Origin: Ignavibacteria bacterium
GTDB lineage: Bacteria > Bacteroidota > Ignavibacteria > Kapaibacteriales > UBA4661
DNA: 64,000 nucleotides
Reading direction: 5' to 3'
NCBI GenBank assembly: GCA_013298775.1
Contig: JAAFIV010000007.1
Coordinates: forward strand, 1-64,000
Shown piece by piece: positions 8,021-17,651 of the stretch; the first letter of the stretch is position 1, and each line of letters starts with the position of its first letter. The notes beneath the pieces are model-generated. The model was not told the DNA's origin. It did not search any database and saw only the letters and a program-made list of their open reading frames with translations. A program made the translations under genes and the position numbers.

Positions 8021-10051
8021 ATGAAATGTTTACAACCTTTTCGTATTTCAAGAATGCTATTGTGCCTAATCTGTGCAATACTATTGCTCGCAGAAGCTCA
8101 TGTTTCCTTGCTTCTGGCGCAACCGAAGAAAAAACTTACTCCGAAAATGATTTCCATTCAAGGAATTTCCATTACAAAAATGGACGTGTTGAATTCGCCC
8201 CAGAAAGAAGCAAATATCAGCCTTACACCGAATGGACGCTTTCTGTATTTCATGTCCGAGCGTGGTGGGCAAGCGTGGTCGCAGTTCGATGATGCTGCAA
8301 ACCGCGCCGATGGCGATATTTACGTTTCGGAACGCATTCAAGGCGAATGGACAAAGCCGCAAGCACTGGATGAAAGCATCAACACTGGTAGCGGTGAGGA
8401 CGAGCCAAACATCACTTCCGACGGGCAAAATGTCTATTACCAAAGTTTTCGCACAGGTTGGGAATCGCTTGCTGGTCCGTATTTTATGGCGGAATTGCAT
8501 GGTAAAAAATGGGAATCACCCGTTGGTGTTGGCGGCACGGTTACGAGCTTTATCCGCGAGCAGTACAATGAATTTGGTGGCATGATTGCAACCGACGGCT
8601 CGTCGTGGTCACCGGCGGGGAATCTGTTCATGTTTACGCTTGGCAAAGACCGCAAGCAGCCAATGGATATTTATTACGCAAAACGTGCGATTGACGGCTC
8701 CTTTTCTGCCGTTGAGAAGCTCGATGTAAGTACACCGAAAAATGAGCGTTCTATTTTTATCGCTGCCGATGGAAAGACCATCTACTTTTCCTCCAATGGC
8801 TACGGCGGGCTTGGTGGCTTGGATATTTTCAAAGCAACGCTGAACGAGGATGGCACGGTCGGCGCACTCTACAATTTGGGTGATGCGTTCAATACCAAAG
8901 GTGATGAATATGGCTTCGTTATTAGCTCCGACGGCAAAGAAGCGTATTTTGTGCGTGATGGCGATATGTACAAAGCAGACCTTTCCGCAATAGAATCGCG
9001 TGAATTAAAGCCCTTGCCAATGATTGTTTTTTCTGGCAAAGTGCTGAGTAAAATCACCCAAACACCGCTTGAATCCTCGATTGACGTGAGCGAAGTTCCC
9101 GCCACTGGCAGCGACGACCCAAATGCAGCCCCAAACCCAGGCGCGTACTCACTTTCGGTGCGTAGCAACAGTGTTACGGGCGAATTTACGGCACTGTTGA
9201 AACCAAATAAAAAATACGTTCTTTCCGCATCCGCAAGCAAGCACAAGGGCGCGAACCGCGAATTTGCGCTCAATGCAAGCAATACTCCCGAAGGCGCGTA
9301 TATTCTCAATGTTGAACTCGACCCCGTACCGCCACGTCCACCGAAAGTAAAAACGGCAACAAATGCGACAATTGCAGGAAATATCGCAAAGCCCGTCATT
9401 CCTACGATTCAGCCCATTCTTTTTGATACCGACGACTTTACCATTGAAGAAAAATATTTGGATGAATTGGATAAAGTCTGGGATTTCCTGAAAGCAAACC
9501 CAAGCTACCAAGCAGAAATATCGGGCTTCGCCGACGATAGAGGTTCGTATGAATACAACTTACGCCTCTCGCAACGCCGCGTCAATGCTGTGCTGGATTA
9601 CTTATGGTCGGTGGGGTGCGAGCGCAAACGCCTCGCGCTGAAATTCTTTGGAGAAGAAGAACCAATTGCGCTGAATGCGTCGGAAAAAGGTCGCTCAAAA
9701 AATCGCCGTGTTGAAATTACGTTCTTCCGCAAACTCGAAGATGCGCCCGTCGCACCAGCAACGAAGGCACTTCCGCCGAAAACCAGCTCCAATACTGGCA
9801 CGCCACCGATGCCTACAAAGCAAGGAAACACGCCATCTTCAGCAATAACTCCTACGCCGGTAATGACAAAAACGACAAGCGCGACGGTCATTCAAAAAAA
9901 CGCTTCACCACAAAACGCTTCATCTCAAAACGTTTTACCTCTCAACGCAAGTAATAAAGCCGCTTCGACGACTGCAACGCTTGTTCCTGCCACAAAGAGT
10001 ACCCTGCCGAAAAGCAATGGTGCTGCATCTCCGAAACCGCCTCAGAACTAA
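8021..10051 (+). CDS. WD40-like (PD40) propeller protein with C-terminal OmpA domain
   Basis: This 676-residue protein has an N-terminal signal sequence (MLLCLICAILLLAEAHVSLL, residues 12-31). Repeats of the PD40/TolB type follow, with SLTPNGRFLYFMSERGG, PNITSDGQNVYYQSF, SIFIAADGKTIYFSSNG and GFVISSDGKEAYFV. A small beta-sandwich comes next, and an OmpA-like peptidoglycan-binding domain at about 460-575 (ILFDTDDFTIEEKYLDEL, GFADDRGSYEYNLRLSQRR, GRSKNRRVEI). The tail of about 90 residues is rich in Thr, Ala, Pro and Asn. It is probably an outer-membrane or periplasmic protein tethered to the wall, like PorE/MotB-type proteins. The start was chosen to give a signal peptide at the N-terminus; an earlier ATG at 7904 would bury it behind 39 residues and overlap a repeat. 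Confidence 0.87.
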   Translation: MKCLQPFRISRMLLCLICAILLLAEAHVSLLLAQPKKKLTPKMISIQGISITKMDVLNSPQKEANISLTPNGRFLYFMSERGGQAWSQFDDAANRADGDIYVSERIQGEWTKPQALDESINTGSGEDEPNITSDGQNVYYQSFRTGWESLAGPYFMAELHGKKWESPVGVGGTVTSFIREQYNEFGGMIATDGSSWSPAGNLFMFTLGKDRKQPMDIYYAKRAIDGSFSAVEKLDVSTPKNERSIFIAADGKTIYFSSNGYGGLGGLDIFKATLNEDGTVGALYNLGDAFNTKGDEYGFVISSDGKEAYFVRDGDMYKADLSAIESRELKPLPMIVFSGKVLSKITQTPLESSIDVSEVPATGSDDPNAAPNPGAYSLSVRSNSVTGEFTALLKPNKKYVLSASASKHKGANREFALNASNTPEGAYILNVELDPVPPRPPKVKTATNATIAGNIAKPVIPTIQPILFDTDDFTIEEKYLDELDKVWDFLKANPSYQAEISGFADDRGSYEYNLRLSQRRVNAVLDYLWSVGCERKRLALKFFGEEEPIALNASEKGRSKNRRVEITFFRKLEDAPVAPATKALPPKTSSNTGTPPMPTKQGNTPSSAITPTPVMTKTTSATVIQKNASPQNASSQNVLPLNASNKAASTTATLVPATKSTLPKSNGAASPKPPQN

Positions 10052-10080
10052 CTGCCACAGAACTAACTGCCTCAGAACGA
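10036..10080. repeat. tandem repeat at gene end, about 15 bp
   Basis: The phrase CAGAACTAACTGCC is repeated with small changes across the stop codon of the OmpA-domain gene and ends before the leader of the ABC ATPase gene. Confidence 0.7.
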
Positions 10081-10100
10081 AGTTTATATCGTCTTTTGCC

Positions 10101-10811
10101 ATGAATATTGAGCATCGCACTATTCTTTTCCCACCAGAAAGCCCGCCATTTCAAGGCTTTGAGCTACGCGCTACAAAAATCACACAAAAATTTAACAATC
10201 GCCTCGTTTGGCGAGACCTTTCGTTGTCAGTGAAAAATGGCGAGATTTTGGGAATTACAGGACAGAATGGTTCGGGGAAAACGACGCTTCTACGCGCTCT
10301 TGCGGGGCTTTTGCAGTGCGCAAGTGGCTCGGTGGAATGTTTTATGCAAGGCGAAAACACTACCATCCCAACGGTCATTCCACAGGAGGAAATTGTGCAT
10401 CACATCGGCTTTGTTGCACCGTACCTAACGTTATATGAAGAGTTTACTCCGCTGGAATTATTGAAACTTCTGACCGAAATGCGGGGCGAGATATTCTCTG
10501 CAAGCCCGATGATTGCTCGCTCAGAGGCACTCTTGCAACATTTTCAATTGTGGGAACGCAGGAATGATGAAATTCGCACGTTTTCTTCTGGCATGAAGCA
10601 ACGGTGCAAGGTTGTATGCGCTTTGCAGCACGCACCGCCATTGCTTGTGTTCGACGAACCGATGACCAATCTTGATGAAAAAGGTATTACCGCGATTGAA
10701 GAATATATTCATTTGCACAAAAGCAGGAACGGCGCGGCACTCATCGCAACAAACGATGCGCGAGATTTAGCACTTTGTTCGGCACACGTGAATGTTATGG
10801 ATTTTGCGTAA
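10101..10811 (+). CDS. ABC transporter ATP-binding protein
   Basis: This 236-residue ATPase has Walker A GQNGSGKTTLL (about residues 47-57), the signature FSSGMKQR, Walker B LLVFDEPMTNLD and a switch-histidine region replaced by ATND. Size and the short helical domain resemble CcmA-type haem-exporter ATPases and other stand-alone ABC subunits, but no permease gene lies beside it, so the substrate is unknown. The start MNIEHRTILF was preferred to an upstream ATG at 9981 that overlaps the previous gene by 71 bp. The gene follows the OmpA-domain gene by 49 bp in the same direction and converges with cobS, whose stop is 37 bp away. Confidence 0.85.
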   Translation: MNIEHRTILFPPESPPFQGFELRATKITQKFNNRLVWRDLSLSVKNGEILGITGQNGSGKTTLLRALAGLLQCASGSVECFMQGENTTIPTVIPQEEIVHHIGFVAPYLTLYEEFTPLELLKLLTEMRGEIFSASPMIARSEALLQHFQLWERRNDEIRTFSSGMKQRCKVVCALQHAPPLLVFDEPMTNLDEKGITAIEEYIHLHKSRNGAALIATNDARDLALCSAHVNVMDFA

Positions 10812-10832
10812 GCATTCAGTTCGCGCGGCAAT

Positions 10833-10866
10833 CATCATTTCCCAATCATCATTTCCCAATCATTTC
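10833..10866. repeat. tandem repeat, 14 bp x 2.4
   Basis: CATCATTTCCCAAT is repeated head to tail across the stop codon of cobS, between two convergent genes. The last codons of cobS lie inside the array. Confidence 0.85.
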
Positions 10867-11685
10867 CATTCCCTGTATCAAAAACTCCTGCACATTCTCC
10901 GACTTCATCACCAGAAACATGAGATAACACGCCACTTCTGCGACTTGCTGCGTCGCGCCTAAGCAGTCTCCTGTGTAGCCCTGAATCCAACGATGAAAGA
11001 AGCGTCCCAAGTACCATTTCACCACAAAAAGCGGTACAAGAAAAAGCAGTGTCGCTGCGCCAAAGCTCGGAAAAAGAAGCGCGAAAGGCAGCAAACCCGT
11101 TACGAGCGCGGTGGTAAATTCACCAGTTGTCATGCGGGTTGCGAGCGGTTTTGCTTTGCTTTCTCCTTCGAGGCGAGCGTATTCATGCGTCATCAGAAAT
11201 GATACCGCCGTGAAGCGGCTCGCGGCGTGCGCTGCCACAAGGAGAAAACACGCGCTCAGTATGGAATACGACTCCGCAATCACAAGCAAACACGCCACTT
11301 TTAGCGCGAGAATACCTATCAGCCCAATCGTACCAAATGTTCCCAAACGCGAATCCTGCATGATAGCGAGAATGCGCTCTTTCGTCCACCCGCCGCCAAA
11401 ACCATCGCACGCATCAGCAAAGCCATCTTCGTGGAATGCGCCCGTAAGTAGCACTGTTGCTATCACCGAAAGAATAACAGCGATAATTTTTGGAACAATA
11501 AATGTGCTAGAGAGAAGCATTGCTGCGCCCGCGCCGCCAACAATCCAGCCCATAAGTGGGAAATATCGCGACGAATGATGCAAGTATTCTTCCGAATGAT
11601 CCACCCACGAAGGACAGGGAATGCGCGTAAAGAACATGAGTGCTGTAAAAAAAAGCCGAACTTCGCGGCGGAGAGCGTGCATCAT
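10849..11685 (-). CDS. cobS: adenosylcobinamide-GDP ribazoletransferase
   Basis: This 278-residue inner-membrane enzyme (CobS/CobV family) joins adenosylcobinamide-GDP to alpha-ribazole in the last steps of cobamide synthesis. It shows the family motif GAFHEDGFADACDGFGGG near residues 82-99 and the following RILAIMQDSRLGTFGTIG. At least five further hydrophobic segments follow. Near the end the GYTGDCLGATQQV motif is typical. No other cobalamin gene is nearby, so the nucleotide-loop genes may be scattered or the cell may salvage cobinamide. The start has two adjacent ATG codons (11685 and 11682). The gene converges with the ABC ATPase gene. Confidence 0.95.
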   Translation of the reverse strand: MMHALRREVRLFFTALMFFTRIPCPSWVDHSEEYLHHSSRYFPLMGWIVGGAGAAMLLSSTFIVPKIIAVILSVIATVLLTGAFHEDGFADACDGFGGGWTKERILAIMQDSRLGTFGTIGLIGILALKVACLLVIAESYSILSACFLLVAAHAASRFTAVSFLMTHEYARLEGESKAKPLATRMTTGEFTTALVTGLLPFALLFPSFGAATLLFLVPLFVVKWYLGRFFHRWIQGYTGDCLGATQQVAEVACYLMFLVMKSENVQEFLIQGMEMIGK

Positions 11686-11876
11686 ACGTGGTGAGAAAGA
11701 TGTGATGAATACTGAAGAATATGGCGATAATTTACAAAAAATTTGTATCTTGAGACTTGACCAAATCGCTTTTCTTCGGGAAAATCTCGCTTATTGTCGC
11801 TTTGAACGACCGTCATTGTACACCGTCTCTTTTATCGCACCTCTTATGCACCAATAGCGTGCGCCCTCTTTCTATC

Positions 11877-13442
11877 ATGACGTATTCGGAAGAACATCTT
11901 CAGTTAGCAAAAAAACTCCGTTTCCCACCCGCTGTGGAATCAGAGTTTATTGCGACGCAAAATATTGGTACAATCAAGTCGTTGCGCCGTTTTGCATGGG
12001 CAACATCTGCAATGGTGATGAGTACAGGGCTTCTGGACGTTATCTTCTTTGCTCACTACCGTTGGGAATTTGCGGCAATTCGCTTTTCAATGGCGTTGGT
12101 TGCCTTTGTCGCGATGCGCTTTGTCTTGGTACGGAATATTTCCCCCCAGACGATGAGCGAGCGACGTGTGCATCTTGTGTGGGGATTTGTGCTTGTTGCG
12201 GCGGTGTTTAACGTGTTTCAATGCTTTATTCACCCAGAAGATGCGGCATACAGCAGCTACGGTCTCACCAATGCGGTGTTTATCACGCTGTGCTTTACCC
12301 TGTCGCGGGCATCGTTCCTACAAGCAAGTATTGGTGCGGTTCTCATTATTTGTTCCTATAATTCCTTTGCGATTCCGAACCAGCTTTTACCGCATCCTGA
12401 GGAGTATCGTTTAATTTTTGGCGGTACGAATGTGCGTTTGCTGTTTGTTTCTGCTATCATGGCGGTTGTTGGATTTCTGCTCGAAAGCGCACGGCGACAG
12501 GATTTTATTAAAACGGCACTGCTCGAACAGGAGCGGCGACGCGTGCAGCAGCAAAACAACGAGATTCTACACCAACAAGAAGTGCTGGAATCCAGCGCAC
12601 GGGATGTGGAATTAGCAAATGCAAGTCTTCAAAATGTGAACGATGAATTGCAACGCCTGAACATGGATTTGCGTCAAGCAAACGCTTTCAAAGTGCAGAT
12701 GCTTTCTGTGGTTTCGCATGATTTGAAAAATCCGCTTGTGGGAATTCTTGGCATTGCCGAAGCCTTGCAGCACGATATTTCTCTTTCCTCAATGAGCGAT
12801 GAACAGCGCGAGCAATTTCTGGCGCAAATTCAATCGTCCTCAACCCGAATGCTGAATTTTATCCAAGAATTGCTTGACTCCGCCTCGCTTGAATTAGGCG
12901 CAGTGCAACTCCGCAAAATCCCTTTCCAAGCGGATTCGTTGTGGAATGCTGTTCATCAAGAACTCATGCCGATTTTGAGCGAAAAAAATCAAGTCGTTTT
13001 GCCCAGCATTGAACACAACATCATCGTTATTGCGGATGCCGACCGCATTTATCAGGTGTTTCACAATCTTCTTTCCAATGCGAGCAAATATTCCCCAGAA
13101 GGCGCACAAATACTTGTTTCGCTGTCACGCTTTGGTGCAAATCTCCGTTTTGCTATTCAAGACGAAGGTCCAGGGTTTACTGAAGACGATAAAACTAAAC
13201 TTTTTGGAATGTTCCAACGGCTTTCGGCGCAGCCCACAGGGAGCGAAAGCTCGCATGGTGTGGGTTTGGCAGTTGTACGGCTTATTGTAGAGGCGCACGG
13301 TGGCACGATTCGCTTAGAGGATGTCTCTGCTTCGCCGTCTGCTTCACCGTCTGCTTCACAGCAAATAGCACCAAAGCGCGGTGCAACGTTTATCGTCGAA
13401 CTGCCTATTCACGGCGTAGATATTGAATCCACTGAAGCCTGA
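11877..13442 (+). CDS. membrane sensor histidine kinase (orphan)
   Basis: This 521-residue protein has about six N-terminal membrane segments (residues 35-205) with no periplasmic domain, suggesting sensing within the membrane. A coiled coil at 210-275 (QEVLESSARDVELANASLQN) joins it to the kinase core. The H-box is VVSHDLKNPLVGIL, and the ATPase domain has NLLSNASKYSPEG, DEGPGF and SSHGVGLAVV. The C-terminus PTGSESSHGVGL closely matches the two other HDLKNP kinases in this window. No receiver or regulator gene adjoins it. The start MTYSEEHLQL was preferred to an upstream ATG at 11757. A low-complexity SPSASPSAS stretch near the end comes from a small in-frame DNA repeat (13330-13365). Confidence 0.9.
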   Translation: MTYSEEHLQLAKKLRFPPAVESEFIATQNIGTIKSLRRFAWATSAMVMSTGLLDVIFFAHYRWEFAAIRFSMALVAFVAMRFVLVRNISPQTMSERRVHLVWGFVLVAAVFNVFQCFIHPEDAAYSSYGLTNAVFITLCFTLSRASFLQASIGAVLIICSYNSFAIPNQLLPHPEEYRLIFGGTNVRLLFVSAIMAVVGFLLESARRQDFIKTALLEQERRRVQQQNNEILHQQEVLESSARDVELANASLQNVNDELQRLNMDLRQANAFKVQMLSVVSHDLKNPLVGILGIAEALQHDISLSSMSDEQREQFLAQIQSSSTRMLNFIQELLDSASLELGAVQLRKIPFQADSLWNAVHQELMPILSEKNQVVLPSIEHNIIVIADADRIYQVFHNLLSNASKYSPEGAQILVSLSRFGANLRFAIQDEGPGFTEDDKTKLFGMFQRLSAQPTGSESSHGVGLAVVRLIVEAHGGTIRLEDVSASPSASPSASQQIAPKRGATFIVELPIHGVDIESTEA

Positions 13443-13477
13443 TTTTACGGGCTTTTTAAAGGTTTTATTGTGTAAAA

Positions 13478-13648
13478 TTGAAGTTTAGATAAAATTCTGA
13501 AAGCCGCATAAAACTATGACCTGCACGAAGCCCTCACCCAACCCTCTCCCAGGGGGAGAGGGCTTCAGAACCCTCATAGAATCTTGCCCTTCTCCCTCTG
13601 GGAGAAGGGTTGGGATGAGGGCGGCGCAAGAGTTTATCTAAACTTCAA
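13478..13648. repeat. Palindromic element B3
   Basis: Perfect 16-bp outer arms, TTGAAGTTTAGATAAA at 13478-13493 and its complement at 13633-13648, enclose a complete CTCTCCC core with two hairpins. The same outer arm sequence recurs at 48636 and 49013-49031 around a much longer, multiply nested content. This and the next element occupy most of the 500-bp gap between the two kinase genes. Confidence 0.92.
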
Positions 13649-13670
13649 GTAAAAGTTCAGGGGTACTACA

Positions 13671-13835
13671 TGATTTCAGTTGGAAAGAATCCCTAACTCA
13701 TGAGTGGCACAGACATTCTTGTCTGTGAGTGTTAGTGAGGGGTTCAGGCGGAAAACACAGACAAAAATGTCTGTGCCATTATCTGTCTTTTTACCTTTTC
13801 AACTCAATGCTGTGCCTAATTTTTAACTGAAATCA
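13671..13835. repeat. Palindromic element A4
   Basis: Outer arms TGATTTCAGTT (13671-13681) and AACTGAAATCA (13825-13835) are perfect. The inner arms at 13705-13727 and 13756-13778 carry CAGACATTCTTGTCTGTG with one mismatch. AGTTCAGG occurs as a direct repeat just outside both ends (from about 13654 and 13844). An isolated piece of module C (AAAGTCCTCACAATCCTGA) follows at about 13860. Confidence 0.87.
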
Positions 13836-13944
13836 TTTAGCACCAGTTCAGGATAGAAAAAGTCCTCACAATCCTGATGTTCTCAGTTTTACCCGTATTT
13901 TAATCAGCCTTATCTCAAGTACGTTTGCTTTTTGCATATTCCTA

Positions 13945-16251
13945 ATGCTTCATTACCATTCATATTTTCACTACGATTCTCGGCGCGAAAGAACTGCTCT
14001 TTCTTGCTGCAAGGATATTGTGCTGAAAAGCTCACTGAGACTGGCACTGGCATTGTGGGGCATCGTTTCCTTCATTCTGCAATGCGCCACGCCTGTGTCT
14101 TTGCCGGCTCAAATGACTGCCGCTACAACACTGCATTTGGATAGTGCGTATGCACAGCAACACGATTTTGCGCCCTTGCAAAAGTATCTCCGCGTTTTGG
14201 AAGAACAGCAAGGAATAATGAGCATTGAAGAGGTGATGGAAGCTGAACAGCAAGGAAAGTTTACTCCGCTCAGTCAGTACCCTTTACCCTTGAAAAGGAA
14301 TGTTGCGTATTGGCTTGTTCTTCATCTCGAAAACCATTGTGCCACACAACCCAGATGGTTGCTGCACTTCGGAGAAAATGATATTCGTGCAACAGGTCGA
14401 AACAGCTTTATTGATGCGATTGTCGTGGAGAATGGTAGCGTACAACAGCGTAAATATGCGGGCTACCACCGTCCGGCACGCGAGCGGGATATTGCCACCT
14501 TGCACAATGCTGTTGAAGTAGATATTCCATTACAACGTCCTCTGCACGTATTTGTGCGGCTTCAGAGGATGTATGATTTTCCCGCTAATCCAACAATGCG
14601 TATTCTTCCGCCACAGGAGTTTGAGCGTCCGTATTTTCGCGCTCGCATGCAGCACTTCAACATAGCGTTTCTCATGCTGGGCGGGTTTGCAATTATCACC
14701 GTTTTTTATTCTATCTATGGCTTTATCGTGCGGGACAGAGCATTTATTTTCTTTGTTGCCTACACGTTTGCTTCCTTGCTGATTTTCGGATATTTGTTCG
14801 GCGTTTTTCATCAGTTTTTGTTTGCGAATCTACCAACATTTGAAAACTATATCTTCTTTTTTTGTATCATTCTAGGAGCGGCAGAATCACTCTTTGTGCG
14901 GTCATTCCTGAATCTTCAACGGTTTTCGCCATTTTGGTCGAAGTTTCTTCTCTTTGTTGCTGTCTTTCATGCCATCGTGAGTAGTGCTATCTTTGCTCAC
15001 TGGCTTGTATGGCAGAGTTTTCCTATTGCGAATGGTATTTTGCTAGTGATGTTGCTATTGATTATCATTGGGCAACTTATCTTTTCTGCACGGTTGTTGT
15101 ATATCGGAACACCGCTTGTACGCTATGTTCTTGCGGGAAATGTGGTGCTATACGGCGCGAATTTGCTCTTCGTTTTGGTAACGCTCTTGCCACGCTATCT
15201 TGGCATTCCGTTTCCTGTGGATTTTAGCACGGGTTTGTATGTTGCTTGTTTCGGCTCGCTGGCGCGTATTTGCTTGTTCGCGCTTGGTTTTGGCTATCGA
15301 ACAAAAGTTATGGAGCAAGAACGAGCCTCGGCGCGAGAAGACCTGATTCGGCAATTGCAGCGCAACGAAGAATTGCAACAGAGTACCAATCAAATGCTTG
15401 AAGCAAAAGTATTGGAGCGCACACTGGAGCTTGAGCAGGCAAATGAAAATCTTGTGGGGGCAAATCAAGAAATTGAGCGGCAATTGTTTATTCTCGAAGA
15501 GCAAGCAATGGATATTGAAGTGCGCAACGCCTCAATGCACGAAATTAACGAGGAATTGCGCAGTGCAAATGAGTTTAAGTTGAAAATGCTTGGTATTGCT
15601 GCGCATGATTTGAAAAATCCGATTAGCAATGTCCTCTTGAGTGCGCAATTACTGGCACGGAAGGCTACTCCTGAGGCGGTGAAAGAATACTCCGAAAGCA
15701 TACGGGAATCCAGTGCGCAAATGCTCGCCATTATTGAAGATTTGCTGGAATCTGCGGCATTAGGCTTAGGTAAAGTGGCGTTGGAAATTCGTCCCTTCAA
15801 TCTCAGCACCGCAATACACCAAGCAGTGGCGCAATTTCACGGTATTGTGGAAGCAAAAAAACAGCAAATTGAGGTCTTCTGCCCCGACCAATGTTTAATG
15901 CAAGGCGACGAAGTACGCATCCGCCAAGTGTTGGACAATCTTCTTTCCAATGCAAGTAAATACTCGCCTTTGGGAGGACGCATCACGCTGACGGTCCGCA
16001 CTATCAATGATTATGTACAAATTTCTGTTCACGATTCTGGACCTGGACTCACGGAAGAAGATAAGTCCAAACTCTTCGGAATGTTCCAACGTCTTTCAGC
16101 AAAACCAACGGCAGGCGAGTCTTCAAGCGGTGTTGGGCTTGCCAGTGTGAAAAATATTGTGGAACTGCATGGCGGTAAAATTGAAGTATTCAGCGAATTC
16201 GGGCAAGGGAGTAATTTTGTGATAACCTTGCCGCTTCTTGCGGGAGGGTAA
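13945..16251 (+). CDS. 7TMR-DISM-type sensor histidine kinase
   Basis: This 768-residue protein begins with a leader containing a hydrophobic stretch (about 28-50). An extracytoplasmic beta-rich domain of the 7TMR-DISMED2 type follows (about 65-225; YWLVLHLENHCATQPRWLLH). Seven membrane helices come next (about 235-450), then a coiled coil (460-550). The kinase core has H-box IAAHDLKNPISNVL, NLLSNASKYSPLGG, DSGPGLT and SSGVGLASVKNIVELHGG. DISMED2 domains usually bind carbohydrate-like ligands, so an external sugar is a reasonable guess. It lies downstream of another orphan kinase of similar core, separated by two palindromic elements, and no response regulator adjoins either. The start is uncertain; a GTG near 14020 would place the hydrophobic stretch closer to the N-terminus. 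Confidence 0.9.
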   Translation: MLHYHSYFHYDSRRERTALSCCKDIVLKSSLRLALALWGIVSFILQCATPVSLPAQMTAATTLHLDSAYAQQHDFAPLQKYLRVLEEQQGIMSIEEVMEAEQQGKFTPLSQYPLPLKRNVAYWLVLHLENHCATQPRWLLHFGENDIRATGRNSFIDAIVVENGSVQQRKYAGYHRPARERDIATLHNAVEVDIPLQRPLHVFVRLQRMYDFPANPTMRILPPQEFERPYFRARMQHFNIAFLMLGGFAIITVFYSIYGFIVRDRAFIFFVAYTFASLLIFGYLFGVFHQFLFANLPTFENYIFFFCIILGAAESLFVRSFLNLQRFSPFWSKFLLFVAVFHAIVSSAIFAHWLVWQSFPIANGILLVMLLLIIIGQLIFSARLLYIGTPLVRYVLAGNVVLYGANLLFVLVTLLPRYLGIPFPVDFSTGLYVACFGSLARICLFALGFGYRTKVMEQERASAREDLIRQLQRNEELQQSTNQMLEAKVLERTLELEQANENLVGANQEIERQLFILEEQAMDIEVRNASMHEINEELRSANEFKLKMLGIAAHDLKNPISNVLLSAQLLARKATPEAVKEYSESIRESSAQMLAIIEDLLESAALGLGKVALEIRPFNLSTAIHQAVAQFHGIVEAKKQQIEVFCPDQCLMQGDEVRIRQVLDNLLSNASKYSPLGGRITLTVRTINDYVQISVHDSGPGLTEEDKSKLFGMFQRLSAKPTAGESSSGVGLASVKNIVELHGGKIEVFSEFGQGSNFVITLPLLAGG

Positions 16252-16408
16252 GAGAAAGAACGGGTAAAAAGTCTGCAAGCCCCATAAAAACAGCTTCGAT
16301 GAAGGACTGGCTTCTTTGCTCGGCTCTCGCTTTACACATCAGCAGATACATTCTCAGCAGATACATTCATTGCATCCTTCACTGAGCGAATCATTGCTCT
16401 CATACAAT

Positions 16409-17617
16409 ATGTCTAAGCCGCATCAATCCTCAGCATTCACTAGCCGCGAACTTATTGGAGCGGCTTTTCTCATGGCAAGTTCTGCCATCGGTCCGGGCTT
16501 CCTCACACAGACTGCAATCTTTACCGCCCGCATGGGTGCTGACTTTGCCGCCGCAATTCTCTTTTCCGCGCTCTTGGATATTGTTATCCAACTTAGTGTT
16601 TGGCGTGTGCTGCTTGTTGCGCAAAAACGCGCTCCAGAGCTTGCAAATGCTGTCTTCTCTGGTTCTGGTACGATATTGACACTGGCTATTGCAGCAGGTG
16701 GATTGGTTTTTAACATTGGCAATATCGCTGGCGCGGGCTTGGGTTTGGAAACAATGCTTGGCGTGGAGGTACGCATTGGTGCGACATGTTCGGCAATCCT
16801 TGTCTGCCTCATCTACCTCACGCGCCAAACCTTGCGGGCAATGGATATTGTCTCGCAAATATTGGGGAGTGCAATGATTCTTGCAACGCTGTTTGTTGCG
16901 TGGAAAAGCTCACCGCCGCTTGCACTCATGGCAGAACGTGCTATTGCACCCCAGAATATTGATATTGCCGCAACTCTGACGCTTGTAGGCGGAACGGTCG
17001 GTGGGTATATCACGTTTGCCGGCGGACACCGTTTGCTGGAAGCCGCCACAGCACAGGGCTGGACACAACAGGAAGCACTTCGTAAAGCAAATAATGGCGC
17101 ATTTCTTGGTGTTCTCCTTGCCACCATTATGCGCGTTCTTTTATTTTCTGCTGCGCTTGGCGTGGTGCTGCAAGGCGGAAATGTACAAACTCAAAATCCA
17201 GCCGCATCGGTGTTTACGCTGTCTTTGGGCAATATAGGAACAATCTTGTTCGGTGCAGTGATGTGGTTTGCCGCTACGACCTCAATTCTTGGTTCTGCTT
17301 ATACATCGGTTTCCTTTCTCACAAGTAGTTTTCCTGCGCTTCAGAACAGGCAAAACATCCTGATTCCCGCTTTTATTCTCCTTTCGGCATGTATTTTTCT
17401 TCTTATTGGGAAGCCTGTCCAGCTCTTGCTTACAGCAGGTCTGGTCAATTCTTTTATTCTGCCCTTCGCGCTCCTTATTGTTCTTCTAGGAGCAAGGAAA
17501 CATGAGCTTGTTGGGGCATATCGCCATCCGGTGTGGCTTACGGTTCTTGGCGGGATTGCGTGCGCACTTCTCTTGGGAATGAGTGTTTATGCGCTGCGTG
17601 AGGCACTTGCGTTGTAA
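16409..17617 (+). CDS. NRAMP-related membrane transporter (YcsG-like)
   Basis: This 402-residue protein has about eleven hydrophobic helices and an overall NRAMP/SLC11 layout. The first helix has SSAIGPGFLTQTA where metal-transporting NRAMPs have an Asp-Pro-Gly-Asn motif, so the metal-binding Asp and Asn are absent. Helix 6 has GGTVGGYITFAGGHRLLEAA in place of the usual Met-Pro-His. This points to the YcsG-like branch, whose substrate is probably not a divalent metal. The start MSKPHQSS was chosen over an upstream ATG at 16316 that lies in a small tandem repeat. The gene stands alone after the 7TMR kinase. Family placement is good; substrate unknown. Confidence 0.85.
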   Translation: MSKPHQSSAFTSRELIGAAFLMASSAIGPGFLTQTAIFTARMGADFAAAILFSALLDIVIQLSVWRVLLVAQKRAPELANAVFSGSGTILTLAIAAGGLVFNIGNIAGAGLGLETMLGVEVRIGATCSAILVCLIYLTRQTLRAMDIVSQILGSAMILATLFVAWKSSPPLALMAERAIAPQNIDIAATLTLVGGTVGGYITFAGGHRLLEAATAQGWTQQEALRKANNGAFLGVLLATIMRVLLFSAALGVVLQGGNVQTQNPAASVFTLSLGNIGTILFGAVMWFAATTSILGSAYTSVSFLTSSFPALQNRQNILIPAFILLSACIFLLIGKPVQLLLTAGLVNSFILPFALLIVLLGARKHELVGAYRHPVWLTVLGGIACALLLGMSVYALREALAL

Positions 17618-17651
17618 TTGTGCAATGGTGCTACCCTTACGCTTAGTAACT

